Below, in pieces: positions 48,578 through 57,167 of a DNA stretch of 64,000 bases. The stretch lies in IMG/VR virus record IMGVR_UViG_3300038465_000039, positions 25,261 to 89,260 of that record; one strand, 5' to 3'. Below the pieces are notes generated by a model that worked only from the letters and a program-made list of their open reading frames with translations, searched no databases and was not told the origin of the DNA. Origin of the DNA: a virus. The translations under genes and the position numbers were made by a program. The number at the start of each line of letters is the position of its first letter. The stretch's first letter is position 1.

Positions 48578-49056
48578 TGCGTGAACATATTATTCCCTCG
48601 ATCGTCGCATCGGTGATCGCCTCCGGTGCCGCGATCGGCTTTGTCCATCTCGCGCACAAGCCGGTGGTGAACGTGGTCAACTCGGTTTCGACAAAACCGG
48701 TCTCAGATCAGAAGGCCGCACAACTCGCGAAGACGGTATGGCCCGAGATGGCGCAATCCGATATCGACAAGTTGACGGCGGCGGTGAAGGATCTGCCAGG
48801 CCTGCACCGCGTCACGATTTTTTGTGTCGAGGAGGGCAAGTGCGGTGATCTCGCGTTGAACCTGGACAATGCGTTCGAAAGCGCTCATTGGCAGAGCGAT
48901 GTCGTCAATTATCCGATGATCCAGCCAGGAATCATGACCGGCTCGAAAGTACTGCAGGCGGCCTTGATCGCGATTGGTATGGATGCGAAGCTTGACGAAA
49001 GCGTGCGCGCCAAGGAAGGCGATGCCATCGCTATCGGAAACCGCTATATCCCTTGA
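48577..49056 (+). CDS. Membrane-anchored or exported unknown protein
   Basis: 159 aa, MREHIIPSIVASVIASGAAI then GFVHLA: an N-terminal hydrophobic anchor or signal. The rest is soluble, with VTIFCVEEGKCGDLALNLDN and VLQAALIAIGMDAKLDESVR. A conserved-looking periplasmic-type domain; no family is recognised. Confidence 0.68.
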   Translation: MREHIIPSIVASVIASGAAIGFVHLAHKPVVNVVNSVSTKPVSDQKAAQLAKTVWPEMAQSDIDKLTAAVKDLPGLHRVTIFCVEEGKCGDLALNLDNAFESAHWQSDVVNYPMIQPGIMTGSKVLQAALIAIGMDAKLDESVRAKEGDAIAIGNRYIP

Positions 49057-49087
49057 AATAACAAGGCCCTCGCATCACGGGGTTGGA

Positions 49088-49369
49088 ATGCAGAACTTCG
49101 GCAACTCAGTCGATTGGTGGACGACAACCAAGGCTTCTCCTGCTATCTTTCGACCATCCCATCTGACAGTTGAGATCGAGACCTATCTTCGCAGCGCGAT
49201 CGGTATTGATCCTGCAATTATCGCCGCGGAACTGAAACTTCCCGGTTTGGGTGAGAACCGTGTCCGGTCATGGCAGCGCCAACTCGGCTTGAGGCCGTGC
49301 GCGCCGAATAATGGTGCGGTCAAGCAGCGGTACGCGCTGGATCATCGTGGGCGTAATCGTGATGCCTGA
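49088..49369 (+). CDS. Unknown protein with HTH-like middle
   Basis: 93 aa from the ATG at 49088. LTVEIETYLRSAIGIDPAII and AAELKLPGLGENRVRSWQRQ resemble a helix-turn-helix; basic tail. Possibly a small DNA-binding regulator. Confidence 0.58.
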   Translation: MQNFGNSVDWWTTTKASPAIFRPSHLTVEIETYLRSAIGIDPAIIAAELKLPGLGENRVRSWQRQLGLRPCAPNNGAVKQRYALDHRGRNRDA

Positions 49370-49553
49370 TATCTTCGATCCGTTACCGGTTAAGCCGAAG
49401 GCGACATCAAGCAATCTTGCCGGACCGCTCTGTATCGAGTGCGGCAAGAACCCCTCTGACGTTGTATGGGCGGCCGTTCTGATGGGGCGATGCCGAGATT
49501 GTGCTCGCGAGTGGGCGCTGCAGGTTCAGGCTGTTCATAGGGCTATGCGTTAG
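49362..49553 (+). CDS. Small zinc-ribbon protein
   Basis: 63 aa from the ATG at 49362 (8-nt overlap). CIECGKNPSDVVWAAVLMGR with CRDC: two Cys pairs 20 residues apart, a classical ribbon. The function is unknown. Confidence 0.6.
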   Translation: MPDIFDPLPVKPKATSSNLAGPLCIECGKNPSDVVWAAVLMGRCRDCAREWALQVQAVHRAMR

Positions 49554-49563
49554 AGGTATAGTC

Positions 49564-49725
49564 ATGGCTCAGCAGTGCGAGATCACGATTAGCCTTCGCT
49601 GGCGGTGGTGGGTATGGCCGCTGATGCGCGGTGCAGTGATCTGGTATTGTTGCGGCCTACCGGTCAATCCTCACAGGCTCGCTGACTGGATTGGTCGGCG
49701 CGGTGCCGTGATCGGTATCGACTGA
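49564..49725 (+). CDS. Small Trp-rich protein
   Basis: 53 aa, MAQQCEITISLRWRWWVWPL; LMRGAVIWYCCGLPVNPHRL. Trp-rich amphipathic segment, perhaps membrane-associated. AGAGG upstream. The function is unknown. Confidence 0.52.
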   Translation: MAQQCEITISLRWRWWVWPLMRGAVIWYCCGLPVNPHRLADWIGRRGAVIGID

Positions 49726-49726
49726 C

Positions 49727-51652
49727 GTGCCAGTAAAATCTGCGGCGCAAAATCGGGCAATGTGGGCCGCAAGAGAAGGACGCTCGACTTTGGGAATCCC
49801 CAAGTCTGTTGCGAAGAAGTTTGTCGGTCCATCTGCCCATGACGCAGCCGGTGCCAAGATCGCTGCCGGGATCATCTTCGTTTCGCCTGATGGTGATGTT
49901 CTGCTGCTGAAGCGTGCCGGCGAGGAAGGCGTCGACAACTACGTCGGACATTGGGCGCTGCCTGGTGGTGGTGCTGAGGATGGTGAGACGCCGGAGCAAT
50001 GCGCGGACCGAGAAGCGGCCGAGGAGCTCGGCGGAGCGGCGCCGGTCGGACGCAAGCGTCTGGTCGACCGCAAGACGACACCGAACGGGATGGTGTTCCA
50101 TACCTTCGCTCAGCAGTCCGACAAGTTTACACCGAAACTGAACGAGGAGCACTCGGCCTTCGGATGGTTCCCGCTCAATGCTTTACCGGGGCCAGAAAAC
50201 GATCATGCACCGGAACCGATGCATCCCGCCGTCAAGGCGGTTCTATCGGATGGCCTCGGGATGGCTCAGGACATGTCGCCCGAGGACTGGACCGCACTGC
50301 GGGAGAACTTCGCAAAGTGGACCCGCGAGGAAGAAGCGGAACCGGAGCATGCCGGGGACGTGAATGCGGTGGTCACGACCGTCCGCAACGATGAAGGCGT
50401 GATCCTGCTCGATACTTCGGATGGCAAGACGGTGGAACTTGGCCGGGGACTCGCCGACGACAACCAGCCGCAGCTCGCCACCACGGGGAACACAGGCATC
50501 CCACTGGCGGCTTGGAACAAGAAGCGGAAGGCAAAGATCGCTCAGGATGCCATTTTCCGGGCCTGCGGAGGCCAAGGATGCGTTAAATGTGGTGGGTCCG
50601 GGGTATCGCCCCTGACCAAGGCACCAATGAAGCCCGGGCTCGGTGGGGCTTTTGATGCCTTGTCACCCGCCATCGCCGCTTGGAACCGGATGGCAGACGC
50701 CGAAGCCGCGCGCGCCCGCAAACCGAATGCCTGCCCGATCTGCGGCGGTACCGGTGAGCTCGCCGGGCCCGGCATCATCTGCGATGAATGCGGAGGCTCA
50801 GGCCTGATCGCGCAAGACAGCCGCAAGGCACCGGAACACACGCTGCTGGTGCGCTACGACGGCGATTTCAGCTTCAAGGGGCTGCTCGCACATCTGAAAC
50901 GGCTTGGTTCGATCGGGGCCTCGCGCACGATCGAGGCGCGCGACGAAGACGACAAGATCGTGCCGTTCGGTTGGGATGGCGACGGCGCCGACAAGATTTG
51001 GGATGCCGAGATAGACGGCGAGAAACTCGCGTTTGATCGCGCGGCGGTGTCTGGCGTTGAGCGCCATGGTCTAGCATTTGACCGCGCGCCGGATAGCGCG
51101 CGCAAGTTCGATGCTGACGGACGAATGCATGTCGAAGTTTCCAATATTTCGCGCGCAGCAGTTAACCCGTATTTAGGTCGAGAAATACCTTCATACAAAT
51201 CGCTCGGTCTTGATCCGGATAAAATCTATCATTTGCTTCGCGATCCCGAGGAACTTCAAAAAGCCGTTCCGACATTCAACAATCTGCCGCTGCTTGACGA
51301 GCATGTGCCGGTTTCAGCAGCAAGCCATCGACCCGAGCATGTCATCGGATCACTCGGCACGGATGCTGAATTCGACGGCGAATTCTTGAAGAATAGCCTC
51401 GTCGTCTGGACGGAACGCGGCATCAAAGCAATTGAGAGCGAGAAGAAGCGCCAAATTTCATGCGCCTATCGCTATACGCCGGTGCTCGAAACCGGCGTAT
51501 TCAAGGGGCATCCCTACTCCATAAAAATGACGGCCATAATCGGAAATCATGCCTGCATAGTGCCCGAGGGGAGGGCTGGCGACATGGTGATGGTTGCGGA
51601 TGGAGCTCTTGATCCTTGGGCTTTGGTAGAATCTGCTATTTTAGGTCTATAG
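49727..51652 (+). CDS. Nudix hydrolase - zinc finger - DUF2213 maturation protease fusion
   Basis: 641 aa from GTG at 49727. Residues 1-35 resemble phage head proteins (MPVKSAAQNRAMWAAREGRS, GIPKSVAKKFVG). Residues 43-170 are a Nudix domain with a perfect box (G81x5E87x7REAAEELGG, 81-103). Residues about 290-365 hold CVKCGGSG, CPICGGTG and CDECGGSG repeats (DnaJ-like). Residues about 455-641 are the DUF2213 domain: RKFDADGRMHVEVSNISRAA, YLGREIPSYKSLGLDPDKIY, VPTFNNLPLLDEHVPVSAAS and CAYRYTP. DUF2213 proteins are proposed prohead proteases. The Nudix substrate is unknown; ADP-ribose-like compounds are a fair guess given the ART-portal. Confidence 0.88.
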   Translation: MPVKSAAQNRAMWAAREGRSTLGIPKSVAKKFVGPSAHDAAGAKIAAGIIFVSPDGDVLLLKRAGEEGVDNYVGHWALPGGGAEDGETPEQCADREAAEELGGAAPVGRKRLVDRKTTPNGMVFHTFAQQSDKFTPKLNEEHSAFGWFPLNALPGPENDHAPEPMHPAVKAVLSDGLGMAQDMSPEDWTALRENFAKWTREEEAEPEHAGDVNAVVTTVRNDEGVILLDTSDGKTVELGRGLADDNQPQLATTGNTGIPLAAWNKKRKAKIAQDAIFRACGGQGCVKCGGSGVSPLTKAPMKPGLGGAFDALSPAIAAWNRMADAEAARARKPNACPICGGTGELAGPGIICDECGGSGLIAQDSRKAPEHTLLVRYDGDFSFKGLLAHLKRLGSIGASRTIEARDEDDKIVPFGWDGDGADKIWDAEIDGEKLAFDRAAVSGVERHGLAFDRAPDSARKFDADGRMHVEVSNISRAAVNPYLGREIPSYKSLGLDPDKIYHLLRDPEELQKAVPTFNNLPLLDEHVPVSAASHRPEHVIGSLGTDAEFDGEFLKNSLVVWTERGIKAIESEKKRQISCAYRYTPVLETGVFKGHPYSIKMTAIIGNHACIVPEGRAGDMVMVADGALDPWALVESAILGL

Positions 51653-51733
51653 AAAGGTGATATAAAAACGGGACCGAACAGCGTTGGACGCGCTGATCGA
51701 TCCCTGACCAAGTGCGCTGGATGAGAACGCAAG

Positions 51734-52453
51734 ATGGCTAAAGAACAAATCCCATACTCTGGGCCTATTGTCACCAAGGCTGAAGCAAAGGCCGCCGGTG
51801 CCAAGAAGTATTTTACAGGCAAGCCCTGCATCCGGGGACATATCTCCGAGAGGTGGGTGAGCACGCGAACTTGTGTTGGGTGTGCGACGTCTGAGCCGAG
51901 GCTTAAGGCTGATCTAAAATACAGGTCGAGTCATAGAGAAGAAATTCGTGAGAAGACCGCAAGGTGGCGGGCAGAGAATCCTGAGCGAACGAGACAATCT
52001 TTAGCCGATTACTTTGCGGCGAATGAAGAGCAGATCAATCAGCGCAGACGCGATGATTATGCGGCAAATGCTCCGGCCAAGCGACTAGAGAAGAGAGAGC
52101 GGTACGCCGCCGATCCACTGCATTACCAGGAAATCAATCGGCGGTACGCCGAGGAAAATCCCGAAGTAATTAGAGCCATCAGGCGTAACCGTCGCGCTCG
52201 CAAGAGAGGCGCTGGCGGTAGCCATACAGCCGCAGATATCGAGTGGTTACTCAACAAACAGAAAAATAAATGCGCGCACTCATGGTGTCGCATCTCTTTG
52301 GCTGATGGTCACCACGTAGATCATATGGTGCCGTTAGCGTTAGGTGGTTCCAATGACCGCAGAAACATTCAACTGCTCTGCGAGCCATGCAATCTGAAAA
52401 AGCACGCAAAGCACCCGATAGACTTTGCGCAGGAGCATGGCTTGCTCCTATAG
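51734..52453 (+). CDS. HNH homing-type endonuclease (paralogue 2)
   Basis: 239 aa. KKYFTGKPCIRGHISERWVS with TRTCVGC at the N-terminus, a charged middle with short repeats (ENPERTRQ, EENPEVIR), and HNH: KCAHSWCRISLADGHHVDHM, VPLALGGSNDRRNIQLLCEP and CNLKKHAKHPIDFAQEHGLL. Same architecture as 45073-45693. It sits between the protease and scaffold-like genes and may have separated what were adjacent or joined coding regions. Confidence 0.9.
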   Translation: MAKEQIPYSGPIVTKAEAKAAGAKKYFTGKPCIRGHISERWVSTRTCVGCATSEPRLKADLKYRSSHREEIREKTARWRAENPERTRQSLADYFAANEEQINQRRRDDYAANAPAKRLEKRERYAADPLHYQEINRRYAEENPEVIRAIRRNRRARKRGAGGSHTAADIEWLLNKQKNKCAHSWCRISLADGHHVDHMVPLALGGSNDRRNIQLLCEPCNLKKHAKHPIDFAQEHGLLL

Positions 52454-52463
52454 GGGCGAATCC

Positions 52464-53543
52464 ATGAGCAAGCTTCGTGATGCACTCCGCAAGAAATTCA
52501 AGACTCCTCGTGAGGCCATTCTGGCGCTCGGTCTCGACGAGTCACTCCTGACTGAGCGCGCCTATGATTCCGTGAACCCTCAACTGAAGGAGAAGACAAT
52601 GCAGAAGATCAAACTGTCCGGTCTCGGCACCGTAGCCTACGGCGCTCTGATGACCTTCCTGCGGCCGCAACTGGCGATGGATCAGACCATCGATCTCAAG
52701 CGTGGTCTGCGCAACATCAACGCCAGGAACTTCAAGGCCAAGCGTCCCGTACTGGCGGCGTGGATCAGCGAGTCCGTCAAGGACAAGCTCGATCCGCAGT
52801 TCGCGCATGATGGTGCGCTAAATACCGACGGTCTCGATGCTGTCCTCGACATGGTCGAACTCGCCCTCGACGATTTTCCCGAAGAGATGAAGGAAAAGAT
52901 GGACGAGAAAAAGGACAAGGCCAAGGACATGAAGCCCATGGCCGGCGCCAAGGACGAGGAATCCGACGAGGATTCCGACATGGATGCCGAAGACGAAGAC
53001 GAGACCGAAGAGGAGAAGGAGGCCCGCATGAAAAAGCGCGCCGCCGACAAAAAGGCCAAAGACAAGAAAATGGGCAAGGACAAGAAGGCCAAGGACAAGG
53101 CCGATGTCAACGAGGATCCCGAAGAGCACGATCCCGAGACACCCGAAGAGACCGCCAACGACGAGGACGACGACATGGAAGCGGCGATGGATGCAAAGAT
53201 CAACGCCGGTATCCAGGCCGGCATCAAGAAGGAGCGCGACCGCATGGAGGCCATCTCGGTCGCCAAGGATCATGTCCGTTCCCGCGTCGGCAATCTTTCC
53301 ATGGCGTTCGATTCTGCGGCTCAGGTCTACGCCAAGGCCATCGAAGTCGCCGCCGGCAAGAAACCGCCGAAGGATGCGAATGTCGAAATGCTGAAGTTCG
53401 CATTCGACAACCTTCCCTCGAAGGATGGTGGCCGCAACAAGCAGACCTACGCGATGGATTCGGCGCCGAGCACCGCGGCGAGTGATCTCGCCAAGCGCAA
53501 TCCTGCTCTTGCGAAGAACCTGGAGCGCATCGGGCGCCAGTAA
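52464..53543 (+). CDS. Scaffold-like head protein
   Basis: 359 aa from the ATG at 52464. N-terminus SKLRDALRKKFKTPREAILA with LGLDESLL; a highly charged Lys/Asp/Glu-rich middle (about 130-240: DEESDEDSDMDAEDEDETEE); C-terminus YAMDSAPSTAASDLAKRNPA. Such charged low-complexity proteins downstream of the maturation protease act as scaffolds in related phages. No protease motif remains here. Confidence 0.72.
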   Translation: MSKLRDALRKKFKTPREAILALGLDESLLTERAYDSVNPQLKEKTMQKIKLSGLGTVAYGALMTFLRPQLAMDQTIDLKRGLRNINARNFKAKRPVLAAWISESVKDKLDPQFAHDGALNTDGLDAVLDMVELALDDFPEEMKEKMDEKKDKAKDMKPMAGAKDEESDEDSDMDAEDEDETEEEKEARMKKRAADKKAKDKKMGKDKKAKDKADVNEDPEEHDPETPEETANDEDDDMEAAMDAKINAGIQAGIKKERDRMEAISVAKDHVRSRVGNLSMAFDSAAQVYAKAIEVAAGKKPPKDANVEMLKFAFDNLPSKDGGRNKQTYAMDSAPSTAASDLAKRNPALAKNLERIGRQ

Positions 53544-53721
53544 CCGAGCGACGCGGCTTCCTCCGCTCGTTCGTCGCAGCCTGTCCGTTTGAGCCCACCC
53601 CTGTCCCGACGGGCAGGCTGCGTTAATTCAACAACCCTCTTTCCTTGATTGGATCGGGGGATTTTTTACATTACACTGCTCCCGTTCATTGCCTGATAGG
53701 CAGAAGGGGATCAGCCAAAAA
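53544..53721. other. Intergenic stretch with a long hairpin
   Basis: GCAGCCTG (53577) and CAGGCTGC (53614) form a 8-bp stem with a long G+C-rich loop, no T-run follows. A TTTTTT run at 53663 follows GGATCGGGGGA. Possible attenuator; no gene is seen. Confidence 0.4.
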
Positions 53722-54087
53722 ATGTCAATCACAGACGCATACTTTGCCGGATTGATCGACGGCGAAGGTCACATCACGTTAGAGAAAAGGTCTGGTAAAC
53801 AAGTCGGGACTATCCCGCTCATTCAGGTTGGCATGACTGATCGTGCGATTGTGCAGTTGCTCCAAAAAACTTACGGCGGAAGTTTTGCAGCAAAGAAGAT
53901 AAGAGAACCCTACAAGCAGATGTTCGTTTGGCGCGTGAAGCATGCACAAGCTCGCGTTACTTTGAAACGAATCCTGCCATATCTTCGCGTAAAACGTGAG
54001 GTTGCTCTTACCGTCTATAAATTCGCGTGCGAACGACGTGCATGGATTAGACAAAATACCGGTCGGACGAATTCTATCTCTGTCTGA
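53722..54087 (+). CDS. LAGLIDADG homing-type endonuclease
   Basis: 121 aa from the ATG at 53722. AYFAGLIDGEGHITLEKRSG is the LAGLIDADG motif (one copy, so it should act as a homodimer), followed by IPLIQVGMTDRAIVQLLQKT, YGGSFAAKKIREPYKQMFVW and LPYLRVKREVALTVYKFACE. It lies in the gap before the decoration gene and is bounded by a terminator. Confidence 0.88.
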   Translation: MSITDAYFAGLIDGEGHITLEKRSGKQVGTIPLIQVGMTDRAIVQLLQKTYGGSFAAKKIREPYKQMFVWRVKHAQARVTLKRILPYLRVKREVALTVYKFACERRAWIRQNTGRTNSISV

Positions 54088-54120
54088 TCCGAACTCATCG
54101 ATTCCACCTGAAGCCAAGTG

Positions 54121-54148
54121 GCAGCACGAGTTTCGTGCTGCTTTTTTT
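54121..54148 (+). terminator. Rho-independent terminator
   Basis: Perfect 9-bp stem GCAGCACGA/TCGTGCTGC with a GTT loop and seven T, 33 nt after the LAGLIDADG gene and 40 nt before the next start. It separates the endonuclease from the decoration/capsid genes. Confidence 0.9.
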
Positions 54149-54186
54149 GTCCCTCTTTCCGCAACATCAATCAGGAGAAAATTCCC

Positions 54187-55173
54187 ATGACGGACTTTCC
54201 AAACCAGGTCAACGCCTCGCAAGCACCCGGCGTAGCCGGTGACTTCGCATCGGCCAATCCGCGCAGTACCGTTCTGGCGGGCGAAGGTGCCCTGATTTCC
54301 GGTCTCGGTGTCATCAATGGCGCCACCGTACAAGGTGCTGTCGTCGGTCGCTTCGGTTGGTTGACCTATCAGACGATCGACAACGATAATGCTCCGGGCA
54401 CCGTCAACACCTTCGGCAGCGGAGTTCCACAGGGTCTTGTGGCCCGAAGGCAGGTCGGTCTGATCACGCAGTATCTCGGTACATCCGTTTTCTACTTCCA
54501 GTCCGGATTCCAGATCGCGCTCTACAACGAGGTGGATATGTGGGTGACGAACAACGGTGCCACCGCCGCTCAGGTCGGCCAGAAGGCGTTTGCGAGCTAT
54601 GCCGATGGTTCGGCCTCGTTCGCGGCTGCTGGCTCTACTCCGGCTGGTGGTTCCGGTTCGGCCTCGTCGATCGCAGCAGAAACCGCCAACTCGCTGACCA
54701 GCACCATCGTCGGCGACATCTTCACGGCAATCGGGACGCTTACGGGCAACTTCTATCCCGGCAGCATTCTGAGCGGTTCGGGGGTTGCCACCGGGACACA
54801 GATCGTCGCTCAGGTGCTGCCGCTGCTCCCCGGCGAGGCCCTGAACGGCCTCGGTCGATATGAAGTCAATATCCCCGAGCAGAACGTCACATCGACCACG
54901 ATTACCGGTACCTACGGTCTGTTGACCGTTGGCGGTACGGTGGTGAACGGATTCGGTCCCGGGCAGACCGTTAGCGGTTCCGGGGTCACGTCTGGCACCG
55001 TTATCTTCCAGCAACTCACCGGTACTGCGGGCGGAGCCGGAACTTACGTGGTCAGCCCTTCCCAAACCGCCAACTCGACCGCGATCACTGCCGCTGGTTC
55101 GATCGAGACGAAGTGGTACGCCAGGTCGGCGGGAGCCGTCGGCGAGATCATCAAAATCTCGAACATCCAGTAA
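54187..55173 (+). CDS. Structural cement/decoration protein
   Basis: 328 aa from the ATG at 54187 (AGGAGAAAATTCCC upstream). N-terminus FPNQVNASQAPGVAGDFASA and ISGLGVINGATVQGAVVGRF, IDNDNAPGTVNTFGSGVPQG and LVARRQVGLI match phage structural cement proteins. The C-terminal 180 residues contain Gly/Ser/Thr-rich repeats (SGSGVTSGTVIFQQ, GGAGTYVVSPSQ) that also occur in the fibre protein at 61110. It stabilises the capsid surface. Confidence 0.85.
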   Translation: MTDFPNQVNASQAPGVAGDFASANPRSTVLAGEGALISGLGVINGATVQGAVVGRFGWLTYQTIDNDNAPGTVNTFGSGVPQGLVARRQVGLITQYLGTSVFYFQSGFQIALYNEVDMWVTNNGATAAQVGQKAFASYADGSASFAAAGSTPAGGSGSASSIAAETANSLTSTIVGDIFTAIGTLTGNFYPGSILSGSGVATGTQIVAQVLPLLPGEALNGLGRYEVNIPEQNVTSTTITGTYGLLTVGGTVVNGFGPGQTVSGSGVTSGTVIFQQLTGTAGGAGTYVVSPSQTANSTAITAAGSIETKWYARSAGAVGEIIKISNIQ

Positions 55174-55227
55174 CCGCATTCTGAAAAACCGGAGTGGTCG
55201 TAAACGGCCATTCCTCCATCCTTCACC

Positions 55228-55255
55228 AAGGCGTCTCGTCATGAGCGCCTTTTTT
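55228..55255 (+). terminator. Rho-independent terminator between cement and capsid genes
   Basis: Stem AAGGCG-CTC/GAG-CGCCTT with a short loop and six T. The cement protein is terminated here; a leaky terminator could set the ratio of decoration to capsid transcripts. A second hairpin (GGAGTGG.../...CCATTCC) lies at 55191-55214. Confidence 0.85.
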
Positions 55256-55276
55256 ATTTTGGAAAGGCACTTACAG

Positions 55277-56380
55277 ATGAATCGCCATGAAGCAGCTGCC
55301 GCGTATGCGGCCGAACGCCACATCTACGAGTCCAGCGGTGCGGTATTCGAAAACGTCAAGATGTTCATCCCCGACGGATGGAAACACGACTTCAACCTCG
55401 CGATGGATCAAGGCCTCGCGATGGACGCGCAGCCTCAGTTGTCGACGACACAGAACACCGGTATTCCGGTTTGGCTGTCGACGATGATCGATCCCACGGT
55501 CTATGAGATTCTGTTCTCCCCGCTGAAGGCCGCCGAAATTCTCGGCGAAGTGAAGAAGGGCGACTGGACCTTGAATTCCGTGATGTTCCCGACCGCGGAA
55601 CACACCGGCGAAGTCTCGAGCTATGACGACTACGTCAACAACGGTTCGGTTTCCACCAACCTGAACTTCCCGTCACGCCAGCCGTACCTCTATCAGACCA
55701 TCCTTCAATACGGTGACCGCGAGCTCGATGTCGTCGGCCTCGCCAAGATCAATTGGGTATCGGAACTGAATGCGGCCGCGGCCTGGGCACTGAACCGCTA
55801 TCAGAACCAGACCTACTTCTTCGGGGTGAAAGGTCTTCAGAATTACGGCATCCTGAACGATCCGAACCTGACCGCCGCACTGACGCCCGGACCGAAGGCG
55901 TACGGCAACAATCTGTGGATTACGAACGGCATCATCACCGCAACGCCGAACGAGATCTATCTCGATATCCAGGCACTCATCCTGCAGCTGATCCTGCAGT
56001 CCGGCGGCAACATCAATCAGGAATCGCCGTTCGTGCTGGCGCTTTCACCGGCATCGAAGTTCGCGCTGACCGCAACGAACTCGTTCGACGTCAATGTCAG
56101 CGACTTGCTGAAGCAGATTCCGAACCTGAAGATTATCGATGCGATCCAGTATCAGGCTCAGACGACGGCAAACCCGCAGGGTGTTGTCGGCGGCAACTTC
56201 ATGCAGATGATCTGCACCTCAGTTCGCGGGCAGCAGGCCGGCTTCTGTGCGTTCAACGAGAAGATGCGTTCCCATCGTCTGATCCCCGACCTGTCGTCGT
56301 GGAAACAGAAGCTGAGCGGCGGCACGATGGGTGCTATTTACCGGCAGCCCTGGTGCGTCAGCAGCATGTTGGGTATCTGA
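55277..56380 (+). CDS. Major capsid protein (DUF2184 family)
   Basis: 367 aa from the ATG at 55277 (GGAAAGG upstream). YESSGAVFENVKMFIPDGWK, AMDAQPQLSTTQNTGIPVWL, VMFPTAEHTGEVSSYDDYVN, NRYQNQTYFFGVKGLQNYGI and PFVLALSPASKFALTATNSF are DUF2184 features, and MRSHRLIPDLSSWKQKLSGG with GTMGAIYRQPW is the family's C-terminus. Forms the HK97-fold shell; the protease, scaffold and cement genes lie upstream. Confidence 0.93.
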   Translation: MNRHEAAAAYAAERHIYESSGAVFENVKMFIPDGWKHDFNLAMDQGLAMDAQPQLSTTQNTGIPVWLSTMIDPTVYEILFSPLKAAEILGEVKKGDWTLNSVMFPTAEHTGEVSSYDDYVNNGSVSTNLNFPSRQPYLYQTILQYGDRELDVVGLAKINWVSELNAAAAWALNRYQNQTYFFGVKGLQNYGILNDPNLTAALTPGPKAYGNNLWITNGIITATPNEIYLDIQALILQLILQSGGNINQESPFVLALSPASKFALTATNSFDVNVSDLLKQIPNLKIIDAIQYQAQTTANPQGVVGGNFMQMICTSVRGQQAGFCAFNEKMRSHRLIPDLSSWKQKLSGGTMGAIYRQPWCVSSMLGI

Positions 56381-56541
56381 TCCCAATAACTTCATCCAAT
56401 AAGCTGAGCGGCCTCGCGTTTTGTTTTGAGGCTTCGACGATGGCGCGGTGGTGCGGGTAGCTGCATCGTCTGCGGTGCCATGCGTGACGCTCACGTAAGA
56501 TTTCACCCTCCCCCCTCACATGAACAGAGAGAACCGCTAAA

Positions 56542-57162
56542 ATGGCGCTGTCCAAAGCACAGAAGACTGCACGCGCGCAGAAAAAGATCGATGAAGCACG
56601 ACTGCTGCTGGCAACGGCAGAAGCCGAAGGCGCAGAAGCCGGTCTTATCACCGCTCCCTCGATCGGCGGCGAGACGCGAAAGAACACCAGCACTGTCTGG
56701 ATCGGCCTCAAACTGCCGCGAGGTCTCCAGTTGAGGCTCTGCAAGGAAGTCACGGTCGACCGTCCGACTTTCGGTGGTGGTGTCAAACCGACCAGGATGT
56801 TCATGCCTGATCCCGATCAAGGTGAAGTCCGCCTCAAGGGCTATGCCGTCCAGTTCGGCAGAATCCCCAACTATTCCATCATCGGCGATTTCGGTCTGAC
56901 CGAGGTCGATCGTGCATGGTGGGAAAAATGGAAGGCGCAGAACAGCGGCTTCGAGTTGCTGAAGACCGGTCTGCTCTTCGAGCACGGCGAGAAGGCCAGC
57001 GTTGAATCCTATGCTGTCGAGCATGCTTCCATGAAATGCGGTCTTGAACCGATGGATCCGGCCGGTGATGAACGTGGTGAAAAGGCTCCCAACGACAATC
57101 TGACCGATGTCGAGCCTGATTCCGATCGTGCAAAGCAGCGCCGCTCATCGGCAGTGGCGTAA
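56542..57162 (+). CDS. Unknown head/connector-region protein
   Basis: 206 aa. Ala-rich helical start, then a beta-rich section (GGETRKNTSTVWIGLKLPRG, VKPTRMFMPDPDQGEVRLKG, IIGDFGLTEVDRAWWEKWKA) and an acidic tail. The AWWEKWKAQNSGFELL segment is echoed in the protein at 57979 (FFEKWQEQNKGSSLA). Position suggests a structural accessory; no family is known to me. Confidence 0.68.
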   Translation: MALSKAQKTARAQKKIDEARLLLATAEAEGAEAGLITAPSIGGETRKNTSTVWIGLKLPRGLQLRLCKEVTVDRPTFGGGVKPTRMFMPDPDQGEVRLKGYAVQFGRIPNYSIIGDFGLTEVDRAWWEKWKAQNSGFELLKTGLLFEHGEKASVESYAVEHASMKCGLEPMDPAGDERGEKAPNDNLTDVEPDSDRAKQRRSSAVA

Positions 57163-57167
57163 CGACG

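Noticed and set aside
51653-52463. Group I intron carrying the HNH gene between protease and scaffold genes
   Set aside because: The flanks have no intron core (P3-P8) that I can recognise and both neighbours have their own stop and start, so a free-standing endonuclease is simpler. An Infernal search with intron models would decide.
53779-55323. 514-aa minus-strand open frame
   Set aside because: It is antiparallel to the LAGLIDADG and cement genes, has no RBS or domain, and Gly/Arg-rich shadow composition; the plus-strand genes have clear family features.
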